A DNA stretch of 64,000 bases from Flavobacteriales bacterium UBA7468 (GTDB lineage Bacteria; Bacteroidota; Bacteroidia; Flavobacteriales_D; Crocinitomicaceae). Of the stretch, positions 9,362-16,217 are shown piece after piece. The stretch covers positions 48,899 to 112,898 of the forward strand of contig DLPC01000022.1 of NCBI GenBank assembly GCA_002478565.1, given 5' to 3'. Position numbers and translations under genes: made by a program. Positions within the stretch are counted from its first letter, which is position 1. Each line of letters opens with the position of its first letter. The notes below the pieces were generated by a model, which searched no databases, was not told where the DNA came from, and saw only the letters and a list, made by a program, of their open reading frames with translations.

Positions 9362-10415
9362 TCCAGTGCATTTCTCCATTTTGAATTGACAAATTGCTCT
9401 CAAAATTATTTGTGTAGAGCCCGCCCGTTCCGAATCCTTGCGCTAATTTCAAAGGATAGGTTGCCCCAAATTGCACAATGGCATTTAAGCCAATTGCACT
9501 TTCAAGCGCACTCGTGAGCCACCAATCTATTCCTAAACTTTCAGCAATAGCAATCCATTCTTGCGTACCACTAAAACCACCGTGCAAACTTGGCTTCAAG
9601 ATGATGTATTGCGGCCTAATTTGTTGAAGCAGCGACACTTTCTCATTGTAGTCATAAACACCGATTAATTCTTCATCAAGTGCAATAGGAATGGGCTGTT
9701 TCGCACACAAACTTGCCATTTGAGTCAGTTGACCCGCTTGAATGGGTTGCTCGATACTATGCACCCGAAGTTGCTTCAGCTGGTCTAAAACTTCAAGGGC
9801 ACGCGTTGGAGAAAATGCACCATTGGCGTCTACGCGAATAGTGATCTGTTCTTCAGAAAAATGTGCGCGAATTTCTTCAATGAGAGCCAACTCTTCAGCC
9901 CATTGAATGGCTCCAATTTTCAATTTGACAACCTTGAATCCTTGTGCTATTTTATCTTGGATTTGTTCACGCATGCTTATTTGCGTATCCATCCAAACCA
10001 ATCCGTTAATTGGAATAGTGGCTAGCCCTTGCGTAAAAGCAGAATCAAATAAAACAGGTTTTCCTTCAGTTCGAAGAGAAAAAACTAAAATTTCAATCCC
10101 AAAAATAAATGAGGGGAATTGTTGCCACTTTTCGAGTAAGTTGTGCCATGCAGCATGCTGTTGATATGCAGTCTGAGCCCAGCTTTCGATAAAAGGAACT
10201 GCATCATTTAAAAAAGCATTTAAAGCTATTTCATACTGTGCATGACTTTTATATTCTGGCGACAAACCGGGAATGACAGGAAATTCAGTAATGAGCTCTT
10301 GACCACTTTTCATTTGAAAAGTAAAAAGCCAAGACGGTTTCGTATGTAAAACCCCTCTGCTCGTTCCGGCAGGTTTTTTAAAAATGAGTTCGTGTAAGCG
10401 CAATGAATTAGGCAT
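9339..10415 (-). CDS. menC: o-Succinylbenzoate synthase, enolase superfamily
   Basis: Enolase-superfamily barrel of 358 residues with the expected ligand and catalytic series: FKVVKLKIG (Lys pair), IRVDANGAF (metal Asp), HSIEQP (metal Glu), IALDEEL (metal Asp/Glu) and YIILKPSLHGGF (catalytic Lys). The SLHGGFSGTQEW and WWLTSALESAIGLNAI segments are typical of MenC, which makes o-succinylbenzoate for menaquinone. I take the ATG at 10415; a GTG at 10430 in the same frame is the alternative. It overlaps the rlmH stop by 8 bp and probably belongs to that operon. No other men gene is in the window, so substrate is inferred from family. Confidence 0.85.
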   Translation of the reverse strand: MPNSLRLHELIFKKPAGTSRGVLHTKPSWLFTFQMKSGQELITEFPVIPGLSPEYKSHAQYEIALNAFLNDAVPFIESWAQTAYQQHAAWHNLLEKWQQFPSFIFGIEILVFSLRTEGKPVLFDSAFTQGLATIPINGLVWMDTQISMREQIQDKIAQGFKVVKLKIGAIQWAEELALIEEIRAHFSEEQITIRVDANGAFSPTRALEVLDQLKQLRVHSIEQPIQAGQLTQMASLCAKQPIPIALDEELIGVYDYNEKVSLLQQIRPQYIILKPSLHGGFSGTQEWIAIAESLGIDWWLTSALESAIGLNAIVQFGATYPLKLAQGFGTGGLYTNNFESNLSIQNGEMHWISAPHKD

Positions 10416-10881
10416 GATGGTAAGGCTCACCTTTTAAAATACTGAATGCTCTATAAAGTTGTTCTAAAAAGATCATGCGAACCATCTGATGTGAAAATGT
10501 CATTTTTGACAAAGAGATTTTAAAGTTTGCTCTTTGATAGACGGCATCACTGAACCCGTAAGCACCCCCGATGACAAATAAAAAATAACCTGCGTGTTGC
10601 ATTTGCTTTTTTTCAATCCAACTAGCCAGCTGCTCAGAACTAAATTGCTGGCCATTTTCATCCAACAAAACCAAAAAATCTGTAGGTTGAACTTTTTCGA
10701 GTAGCAATTGGCCTTCTTTCTCTTTGATTTGTGCTTTTGACAACGCTTTTGGATTCTTAATATCGGGTAGATCTATTCTTTCGAATTGACAATAGTGTAT
10801 AAGTCTACTTTGATAGCGTTGCTCCCCAACTTTTAAGTCGTCGAATGCCGTTTTGCCGATGACAACAAACCTCACCTTCAT
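10408..10881 (-). CDS. rlmH: 23S rRNA (pseudouridine-1915-N3)-methyltransferase
   Basis: The 157-residue protein is of standard RlmH length and carries the SPOUT knot motifs LVLLDENGQQFSSE, FVIGGAYGFSDAV (SAM loop) and LSKMTFSHQMVRMIFLEQLYRAF, ending EPYHHA as family members do. It methylates pseudouridine 1915 in helix 69 of 23S rRNA. It lies 2 bp after the NifU-like gene and overlaps menC, within a minus-strand operon. Confidence 0.97.
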   Translation of the reverse strand: MKVRFVVIGKTAFDDLKVGEQRYQSRLIHYCQFERIDLPDIKNPKALSKAQIKEKEGQLLLEKVQPTDFLVLLDENGQQFSSEQLASWIEKKQMQHAGYFLFVIGGAYGFSDAVYQRANFKISLSKMTFSHQMVRMIFLEQLYRAFSILKGEPYHHA

Positions 10882-10883
10882 CT

Positions 10884-11120
10884 TTAGACTGCCTCGACAC
10901 CTTTCAATTCAGGAGCTGCAAGTTTGAGCGCTTCTTCTAGGCCACCTTTGATGGTCATTTGAGACATCGAGCAATCGCTGCAAGAACCCAACAAACGCAC
11001 TTGAACGATGGCATCTTCTGTGATATCAACTAATTCCATATCGCCTCCGTCAGCATGCATAAAAGGGCGGAGTTGGTCTAGTGCATCGAGCACTTTGATT
11101 CGGAGTTGTTCTTTATTCAT
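10884..11120 (-). CDS. NifU C-terminal-type Fe-S scaffold protein
   Basis: A 78-residue NifU C-terminal domain: LDQLRPFMHADGGDMELVDI followed by the CxxC motif GSCSDCSMS (C47, C50) and TIKGGLEEAL. The two cysteines in a dimer hold a transient 4Fe-4S cluster for delivery to apoproteins. Its start overlaps the 3' end of mrp by 8 bp, indicating translational coupling and a shared role in Fe-S assembly. Confidence 0.93.
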   Translation of the reverse strand: MNKEQLRIKVLDALDQLRPFMHADGGDMELVDITEDAIVQVRLLGSCSDCSMSQMTIKGGLEEALKLAAPELKGVEAV

Positions 11121-12198
11121 TAGGTCCTGCTTTTGGCGTGGCAGCTTCGAGGCGCTGTAATTCTAATTCAAAGTTATGAACTAATTCTTCAAAGGCTTGT
11201 GTGCTAGGTGTATTTTGCTGAAAAACAGCGGGTCTGCCGGCATCACCAGCTTCACAAACACCTTGAACCAATGGAATACTTCCTAAGAATGGTACACGCA
11301 TGCCTTCTGCCAAATTTTTAGCGCCATCTCTTCCAAAAATATAGTACTTATTGTTTGGTAACTCTGCAGGCGTGAAGTAGGCCATGTTTTCAACGATCCC
11401 AAGAATAGGCACTTTGAATGAGTCTAGGCGAAACATTTGTATCCCCCTTCTGGCATCGGCCAATGCTACTTCTTGTGGTGTACTGACAATCACTACCCCA
11501 TCAAGCGGAACCGTTTGCATTAAAGACAAATGAATGTCAGAGGTGCCTGGAGGTAAATCGACTAATAAGAAATCGAGTTCTCCCCAATGGGCGTCAGTAA
11601 AAAGTTGCGTTAATGCTTTAGCTGCCATTGGCCCTCTCCATACAACTGCGTCGTCTTGGTTGGTGAAAAATCCTATTGATAAAATACCGATTCCATTCGA
11701 CTCAATAGGACTGATCAAGGATTGCCCATTGACGTCGACCATTTTTGGTCGGTCACCCACTAAATCGAACATTGTTGGCATAGATGGTCCGTGTACATCT
11801 GCATCTACAATGCCCACTTTGTATCCTTTTTTGGCTAAGCCTCCAGCAAGGTTTGCCGTAACAGTTGATTTACCCACACCACCTTTACCAGAAGCTATGG
11901 CGATGATTTTTTTAACATCTGGAAGAATTTTTCTTCTTGCACTTCTGCTCTCGGCATCAAGCCCTTGAATTTTGCATTGAATTTGAATCTGTTGACCAAA
12001 AACACGCTTTAAATTGAATTCAATTGCTTCTTGCATGCGTTTTCGAGCGTGCAAAGCCGGATTTGAAATACGTACTTCAAGGGAAACTGTTTGGTTTTCA
12101 ACCTGTAAATTTTCAATTAAATTGAGGCTGACAAGATCATTTTTAAGATCGGGCTCGATAATTTTTCCTAACACCTCGAGTACTGCTTCTCTGGTCAT
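11113..12198 (-). CDS. mrp: Mrp/ApbC family Fe-S carrier ATPase
   Basis: The 361-residue protein has an N-terminal MIP18/DUF59 domain (1-85, VLGKIIEPDL start) and a deviant Walker A P-loop, SGKGGVGKST (104-112), followed by VDADVHGPSMP, WRGPMAAKAL and DLPPGTSDIHLSL, all typical of Mrp/NBP35. These dimeric ATPases carry and transfer Fe-S clusters. The usual CxxC after ENM-YF is missing: it reads ENMAYFTPAELPNNKYYIFG. The adjoining NifU-like protein supplies a CxxC and may be the cluster-holding partner (inference). Confidence 0.93.
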   Translation of the reverse strand: MTREAVLEVLGKIIEPDLKNDLVSLNLIENLQVENQTVSLEVRISNPALHARKRMQEAIEFNLKRVFGQQIQIQCKIQGLDAESRSARRKILPDVKKIIAIASGKGGVGKSTVTANLAGGLAKKGYKVGIVDADVHGPSMPTMFDLVGDRPKMVDVNGQSLISPIESNGIGILSIGFFTNQDDAVVWRGPMAAKALTQLFTDAHWGELDFLLVDLPPGTSDIHLSLMQTVPLDGVVIVSTPQEVALADARRGIQMFRLDSFKVPILGIVENMAYFTPAELPNNKYYIFGRDGAKNLAEGMRVPFLGSIPLVQGVCEAGDAGRPAVFQQNTPSTQAFEELVHNFELELQRLEAATPKAGPNE

Positions 12199-12204
12199 GT
12201 TTTT

Positions 12205-12735
12205 TTATTTTGATTTGACGGATTGTATGCTATGAAACATAAAGTCTACAACCCTTTTGGAGTCGCCTTGTTCACGATTCATGATTTCATAGTAATTGTC
12301 GGCAATTTTGCAGACACTATAAATATGGTATTTTTCATTTGGCTGTTCGACATAAGCACCCTTTACTACTCTTTTATAGATGAGCGTATTTGGACTTTGA
12401 TCTACAACTTTGATATCAAAATAGCGATTCGGCTTAAATAATTTTCTTTTGAATTCCTCAAAACGCAATGAGTTGTCACCGTAATCTTCAATCAACATTG
12501 TGTAATTGCGCCCAACATCGATTCGCCATTTGAAACCTCCGATTTCGTAAGTAACTTTTGGTTTTAATGAGGTGCCGATACCGGCTGATGCATCGGGTAG
12601 CATGATGGTGGCCGGAAGATCGTAGGGGTTCAAATCGAATAATTCGTATTGGATGTAATCGAAATGATCTTGCTTTTTTTGGCTACAAGCAAGCATTGCA
12701 AGTGTCAGGAAGAAATAAAAATATTTGCGAAACAT
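12205..12735 (-). CDS. Lipoprotein of unknown function
   Basis: A 176-residue predicted lipoprotein: residues 1-17 form a type II signal with lipobox LAMLAC (lipid-modified C17), followed by SQKKQD. The rest is a mixed alpha/beta domain without a family I recognise; features include PATIMLPDASAGIG, EIGGFKWRIDVGRNYTMLIEDYGD and a C-terminal FMFHSIQSVKSK. The next residues after the lipid Cys do not decide sorting. It is the first gene of the minus-strand group running through mrp to menC, only 6 bp upstream of mrp, but nothing points to a functional link. Confidence 0.8.
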   Translation of the reverse strand: MFRKYFYFFLTLAMLACSQKKQDHFDYIQYELFDLNPYDLPATIMLPDASAGIGTSLKPKVTYEIGGFKWRIDVGRNYTMLIEDYGDNSLRFEEFKRKLFKPNRYFDIKVVDQSPNTLIYKRVVKGAYVEQPNEKYHIYSVCKIADNYYEIMNREQGDSKRVVDFMFHSIQSVKSK

Positions 12736-12740
12736 CCCTG

Positions 12741-12748
12741 CAAAGATA
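12741..12748 (-). promoter_or_regulatory. Promoter box TATCTTTG for the lipoprotein-mrp-menC group
   Basis: On the minus strand TATCTTTG is a perfect TAnnTTTG box, ending 5 nt before the ATG at 12735. It probably drives the lipoprotein, mrp, NifU-like, rlmH and menC genes as one unit with little or no leader. Confidence 0.6.
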
Positions 12749-12771
12749 CGGCATGATTTTACTTTTTTTTA

Positions 12772-12779
12772 CAACTTCG
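12772..12779 (+). promoter_or_regulatory. -7-like box CAACTTCG before the DUF423 gene
   Basis: CAACTTCG departs from TAnnTTTG at two positions but sits exactly 4 nt before the ATG at 12784, the spacing shared with other genes here. It is divergent from the lipoprotein promoter 24 bp away. Confidence 0.35.
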
Positions 12780-12783
12780 TAGA

Positions 12784-13164
12784 ATGGAAAAACAAAGTAC
12801 GATTCTTGCCAGTCTTTTTTTAATGCTATCTATCATTCTTGGTGCTTTTGGCGCACACGCCCTCAAAGCAATTTTAACTGTAGATTTATTACAAACTTTC
12901 GAAGTCGGCGTACGCTACCAATCTTTTTTAGCGCTCAGTACTTTAGTTCTTGCCCTGCATACTGATCGTTTTACTTTTCCTATAAAACGCATTTTACAAG
13001 CAATGCTGATAGGACTCTTTTTATTCAGTTTCTCAATCTACGGAATTGTGGCGCTCAAACACGCCGGACTGAGTGTCGGAATTTTGGGGCCAATCACGCC
13101 AATTGGTGGCGCAATTAGCATCATTTCTTGGTGTGTATTTATTTTTCGTCTGTTAAAATACTGA
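12784..13164 (+). CDS. DUF423 membrane protein
   Basis: This 126-residue protein has four predicted membrane helices (about 7-27, 44-60, 70-90, 95-120) and the DUF423 (YgdD/TMEM256-like) signature ILGAFGAHALK near the N-terminus, VRYQSFLALSTLVLAL, FLFSFSIYGIVALKH and LGPITPIGGAISIISW. The family sits in the cytoplasmic membrane; function is unknown. It is followed by a gene with its own promoter, so it is probably transcribed alone. Confidence 0.92.
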   Translation: MEKQSTILASLFLMLSIILGAFGAHALKAILTVDLLQTFEVGVRYQSFLALSTLVLALHTDRFTFPIKRILQAMLIGLFLFSFSIYGIVALKHAGLSVGILGPITPIGGAISIISWCVFIFRLLKY

Positions 13165-13193
13165 CAAGCCGCAAACTTTTTTGCGCATCATGT

Positions 13194-13223
13194 TTTGTTA
13201 TTCATGAATAGTTTTTACATTTG
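13194..13223 (+). promoter_or_regulatory. bcp promoter, TTTG-N18-TACATTTG
   Basis: TTTG at 13194-13197 and TACATTTG at 13216-13223 are 18 nt apart, matching the Bacteroidetes -33/-7 pattern. The predicted start near 13228 leaves a leader of about 35 nt before the bcp ATG. Confidence 0.6.
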
Positions 13224-13263
13224 ATTAGTTTTTCATCGTTAAACAGATTATTTTTTAAACATT

Positions 13264-13722
13264 ATGAATACTCTCACTATCGGAAGCAAGCTTCCATCCT
13301 TTACTGGGCTTGACCAAAATGGCAATTCCATCAGCAGCGATTCTTACGCAGGTAAGCGTTTAGTTATCTTCTTCTACCCTAAAGACGACACTCCGGGTTG
13401 TACAGCTCAAGCTTGTAGCATCCGAGACGGTCAAGAAGCACTTGTTGCCGCGGGTGTTCATGTCATCGGTATTAGTGCCGACAGTGTTGCTTCGCATACC
13501 AAATTTGTCAACAAATACGAGCTCAACTTCCCACTAATCTCTGATACCGACAAGCAAATCATTCAGCAATTTGGCGTTTGGGGTCCTAAAAAATTTATGG
13601 GTCGTGTTTATGACGGTATTCACCGCATGACTTTCATTTTTGATGAAACCCATACCCTCATCAAAGTACTCGAAAAACCAAACACCAAAGACCACGCAAA
13701 CGAAGTCTTGTCTTGTTTTTAA
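13264..13722 (+). CDS. bcp: Thiol peroxidase, Bcp/PrxQ
   Basis: The 152-residue peroxiredoxin contains FFYPKDDTPGCTAQACSIRD, with peroxidatic C46 and, five residues on, resolving C51, the PrxQ spacing. GISADSVASHTKF and FPLISDTDKQI complete the fold. It reduces peroxides with electrons from thioredoxin, for which a gene lies about 2 kb downstream. No signal peptide, so cytoplasmic. Confidence 0.96.
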   Translation: MNTLTIGSKLPSFTGLDQNGNSISSDSYAGKRLVIFFYPKDDTPGCTAQACSIRDGQEALVAAGVHVIGISADSVASHTKFVNKYELNFPLISDTDKQIIQQFGVWGPKKFMGRVYDGIHRMTFIFDETHTLIKVLEKPNTKDHANEVLSCF

Positions 13723-13744
13723 TTTCTTTCAAGAAGTTCGTAAA

Positions 13745-13773
13745 TTGATTACGTTCTTCTATTTGCAACTTTG
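13745..13773 (+). promoter_or_regulatory. recA promoter, TTG-N18-CAACTTTG
   Basis: TTG at 13745-13747 and CAACTTTG at 13766-13773 are 18 nt apart. The -7 box has C for the first T. The predicted start near 13778 gives a leader of about 37 nt. No palindromic SOS operator is evident around it. Confidence 0.5.
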
Positions 13774-13814
13774 TAAAAATTATTCACCGAGCCTGGCTCA
13801 AAACAACAAACGAT

Positions 13815-14843
13815 ATGTCAAAAGAACAAAACCTCGAAAAACTCAAAGCACTCCAATTGACCATGGAGAAGCTTGACAAAACATTCGGCAAAGGTGCCGT
13901 CATGAAATTAGGAGATGCTCCTGTAGAAAAAGTAGATGTCATTCCAACCGGATCACTCACCCTAGACCTTGCACTCGGGATCAATGGATACCCTAAAGGA
14001 CGCGTAGTCGAAATCTATGGCCCAGAGTCTTCAGGAAAAACAACCCTTGCCATTCACGCCATTGCTGAGGTTCAAAAACAAGGTGGCATTGCGGCCTTTA
14101 TCGATGCCGAGCACGCCTTTGACCAATTTTATGCCCAGAAATTAGGTGTAGATGTAGCCAACCTCCTTATTTCGCAACCAGACAACGGAGAACAAGCACT
14201 AGAAATTGCCGATAACCTCATCCGTTCAGGGGCCATTGACCTCATCATTATTGACTCCGTTGCGGCCCTTACCCCTAAAGCAGAAATCGAAGGTGAAATG
14301 GGCGATTCCCAAATGGGTCTTCAAGCTCGCCTCATGTCAAAGGCCTTACGTAAACTTACTGGTTCTATCAACAAAGCTGGCTGCTGCTGTATATTCATCA
14401 ACCAATTGCGCGACAAAATTGGTGTCATGTTCGGGAATCCTGAAACGACAACAGGTGGTAATGCCCTTAAATTTTACTCCTCCATACGTATTGACATCAG
14501 AAGAGCTACCCAACTGAAAGAGGGTGAAGACATCATCGGTAATCGCGTCAAAGTTAAGGTAGTGAAAAACAAAGTGGCACCACCTTTCCGCAAAGCAGAA
14601 TTCGATATCATGTACGGTGAAGGAATCTCCAAGGTTGGTGAAATCATTGACCTCGGTGTAGACCTCAATATCCTCAAGAAAAGTGGCTCTTGGTTCTCCT
14701 ATGGTGAAACCAAACTTGGTCAGGGCCGTGATGCCATCAAATCACTGATCCTAGACAATCCTGAACTCATGGAAGAGCTCGAAGAAAAAATAAAAAACGC
14801 GCTTGCAACACCAAATGGTCAAGCAGAGGTGCTGCAAGACTAA
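13815..14843 (+). CDS. recA: Recombinase RecA
   Basis: The 342-residue protein has Walker A GPESSGKT (69-76), DAEHAFD, Walker B LIIIDSVAALTP, MGLQARLMSKALRKLT (loop L1 region), FINQLRDKIGVMFGNPETTTGGNALKF (loop L2) and the C-terminal domain to residue 342. It forms filaments on single-stranded DNA, drives strand exchange and activates SOS cleavage. It is monocistronic, with its own promoter and a strong terminator. Confidence 0.99.
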   Translation: MSKEQNLEKLKALQLTMEKLDKTFGKGAVMKLGDAPVEKVDVIPTGSLTLDLALGINGYPKGRVVEIYGPESSGKTTLAIHAIAEVQKQGGIAAFIDAEHAFDQFYAQKLGVDVANLLISQPDNGEQALEIADNLIRSGAIDLIIIDSVAALTPKAEIEGEMGDSQMGLQARLMSKALRKLTGSINKAGCCCIFINQLRDKIGVMFGNPETTTGGNALKFYSSIRIDIRRATQLKEGEDIIGNRVKVKVVKNKVAPPFRKAEFDIMYGEGISKVGEIIDLGVDLNILKKSGSWFSYGETKLGQGRDAIKSLILDNPELMEELEEKIKNALATPNGQAEVLQD

Positions 14844-14863
14844 CACCTATCGTTTGGTTGGAA

Positions 14864-14892
14864 GGCGGCGCTCTTTGGGGCGCCGCTTTTTT
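14864..14892 (+). terminator. Rho-independent terminator of recA
   Basis: GCGGCGC (14865-14871) pairs perfectly with GCGCCGC (14880-14886) around an 8-nt loop, followed by six T. Confidence 0.9.
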
Positions 14893-14920
14893 ATGCAATA
14901 AACTATAACCATATGCGTTT

Positions 14921-14952
14921 TTTGTCCGCTGAACAAATGTTTCCTATCTTCG
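14921..14952 (+). promoter_or_regulatory. Promoter, TTTG-N20-TATCTTCG
   Basis: TTTG at 14921-14924 and TATCTTCG at 14945-14952 are 20 nt apart. The predicted start near 14957 gives a leader of about 16 nt before the ATG at 14973 and supports that start over the in-frame ATG at 14913, which lies upstream of the promoter. Confidence 0.65.
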
Positions 14953-14972
14953 AAACATCTAAAACTAAAAAA

Positions 14973-15680
14973 ATGAAAAAAACACTCTCATTATTTGCTG
15001 TGGCTGCACTTCTTATTGGAACTGCCACAAGCTGTAAAAAGAAAGGCTGTACAGATCCAAACGCTGTAAATTTCAGCACTGAAGCCAAAAAAGACGACGG
15101 TACATGTAAATATGCGCCAAGTATTACGGTTAATGGAAATAATCCAGAAACAATTAGTGTCGGAAGCGCCTATAATGACGCTGGCGCAACAGCAACGAAT
15201 ACGGATGGTTCTGCCGCTACCGTAACAACCTCTGGAACTGTTGATGCCAATACTAAAGGAACTTATACACTTACCTATACTGCAACAAACGATAACGGTA
15301 CAGCTACTGCAACAAGAACTGTAAATGTTGTCATCGGTATGGACAACTGGCTCGTAACTTGGGATGTTACTAGTGATTGTGGTACTTCTTTTCCACTTGC
15401 AGCAGCGCCTATTTTTGCAACAGGAACCGCAGGAACCAACGACCTACTCATCGATAATATGTTCAATATCGTTGGAGGAACAGCAAATGCAACAGTAAAT
15501 GGTAGTAATATCAATATCCCAACACAAACCATCGACTTCACTTTTGGTCAAGTTACTTTTTCAGGTGTCGGAACCATCAACGACCAAGCCAACACCATCA
15601 CAATCACCTACACTTATGACAATACCACACCAATTATTGGCGGCAGCGGCACTTGTGTAGCAACTTACACAAAGCAATAA
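14973..15680 (+). CDS. Lipoprotein with DUF5011 Ig-like domain
   Basis: The 235-residue protein starts with a lipoprotein signal, ALLIGTATSC (C21), followed by a Lys-rich stretch. Then comes GCTDPNAVNFSTEAKKDDGTC, a short Asp/Cys motif common in Bacteroidetes surface proteins. Residues ~47-120 form a DUF5011-type Ig-like unit (ETISVGSAYNDAGATATN ... GTYTLTYTATNDNGTATATRTVNV). The rest is Thr/Asn-rich and probably beta-structured, ending GTCVATYTKQ. Likely a surface or periplasmic lipoprotein; ligand unknown. Flanked by its own promoter and terminator. Confidence 0.8.
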   Translation: MKKTLSLFAVAALLIGTATSCKKKGCTDPNAVNFSTEAKKDDGTCKYAPSITVNGNNPETISVGSAYNDAGATATNTDGSAATVTTSGTVDANTKGTYTLTYTATNDNGTATATRTVNVVIGMDNWLVTWDVTSDCGTSFPLAAAPIFATGTAGTNDLLIDNMFNIVGGTANATVNGSNINIPTQTIDFTFGQVTFSGVGTINDQANTITITYTYDNTTPIIGGSGTCVATYTKQ

Positions 15681-15699
15681 ATAACGAATAACGGATTTA

Positions 15700-15726
15700 A
15701 AAAGGACCTTCTCAGGTCCTTTTTAT
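15700..15726 (+). terminator. Terminator after the Ig-like lipoprotein gene
   Basis: AGGACCT (15703-15709) pairs with AGGTCCT (15714-15720) around a TCTC loop, extended by A/T pairs and followed by a T-run. Confidence 0.85.
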
Positions 15727-15785
15727 TTTTAAAGCCGATCCAATCTAAATGTAGCTTAGGTTACAAAATCAGCGAACAAACCCAC

Positions 15786-15793
15786 TAATTTTG
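15786..15793 (+). promoter_or_regulatory. Thioredoxin gene -7 box TAATTTTG
   Basis: TAATTTTG is a perfect TAnnTTTG box ending 4 nt before the ATG at 15798, so the transcript is predicted to be leaderless. No good -33 TTG. Confidence 0.55.
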
Positions 15794-15797
15794 TGAC

Positions 15798-16094
15798 ATG
15801 GGAAAATTCAATGATATTATTCAATCACCAACACCAACTCTTGTAGATTTTTACGCCACATGGTGTGGTCCTTGTAAAATGATGGCTCCTACACTCGAGC
15901 AATTCAAACAATTTTACGGCGAAAAAGTAAGGGTACTTAAAATTGACGTTGACAAAAACCCTGCTATTGCTGACCAAATGAAAATTAGAGGAGTTCCAAC
16001 TTTGATCCTTTTTAAAGATGGAAAGTTACTATGGAGAGAGAGTGGTGCATTTCCGTTGAATGCACTCAAAGAAAAGGTTGGCAAATTCTTATAA
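15798..16094 (+). CDS. Thioredoxin
   Basis: The 98-residue protein has the active site ATWCGPCKMMAP (C23, C26), then LKIDVDKNPAIADQMKIRGVPTLILFKDGK with the cis-Pro in GVPT. No signal peptide, so a cytoplasmic dithiol-disulfide carrier. It is a single-domain thioredoxin family member; calling it the main TrxA would need a survey of the genome. Own promoter upstream and hppA promoter downstream suggest single-gene transcription. Confidence 0.93.
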   Translation: MGKFNDIIQSPTPTLVDFYATWCGPCKMMAPTLEQFKQFYGEKVRVLKIDVDKNPAIADQMKIRGVPTLILFKDGKLLWRESGAFPLNALKEKVGKFL

Positions 16095-16157
16095 AACCAA
16101 AACATGATTTTCAAAAATTAAGGGCACTTAATGTAACCCTTATTTTTTAATTACGTA

Positions 16158-16189
16158 TTTGCTTTTCGAGGCGGAAAACTATACTTTTG
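16158..16189 (+). promoter_or_regulatory. hppA promoter, TTTG-N20-TACTTTTG
   Basis: TTTG at 16158-16161 and TACTTTTG at 16182-16189 are 20 nt apart, an excellent Bacteroidetes promoter. The leader to the ATG at 16218 is about 24 nt. Confidence 0.7.
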
Positions 16190-16217
16190 CCCGTATTTTT
16201 CAATTTAAAAACAATTT

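Noticed and set aside
11534..11968. 144-codon plus-strand ORF
   Set aside because: It lies entirely opposite mrp, has no recognisable motif, and mrp is certain.
13170..13185. Terminator after the DUF423 gene
   Set aside because: A 6-bp stem CGCAAA/TTTGCG exists, but no T-run follows, so it was not listed.
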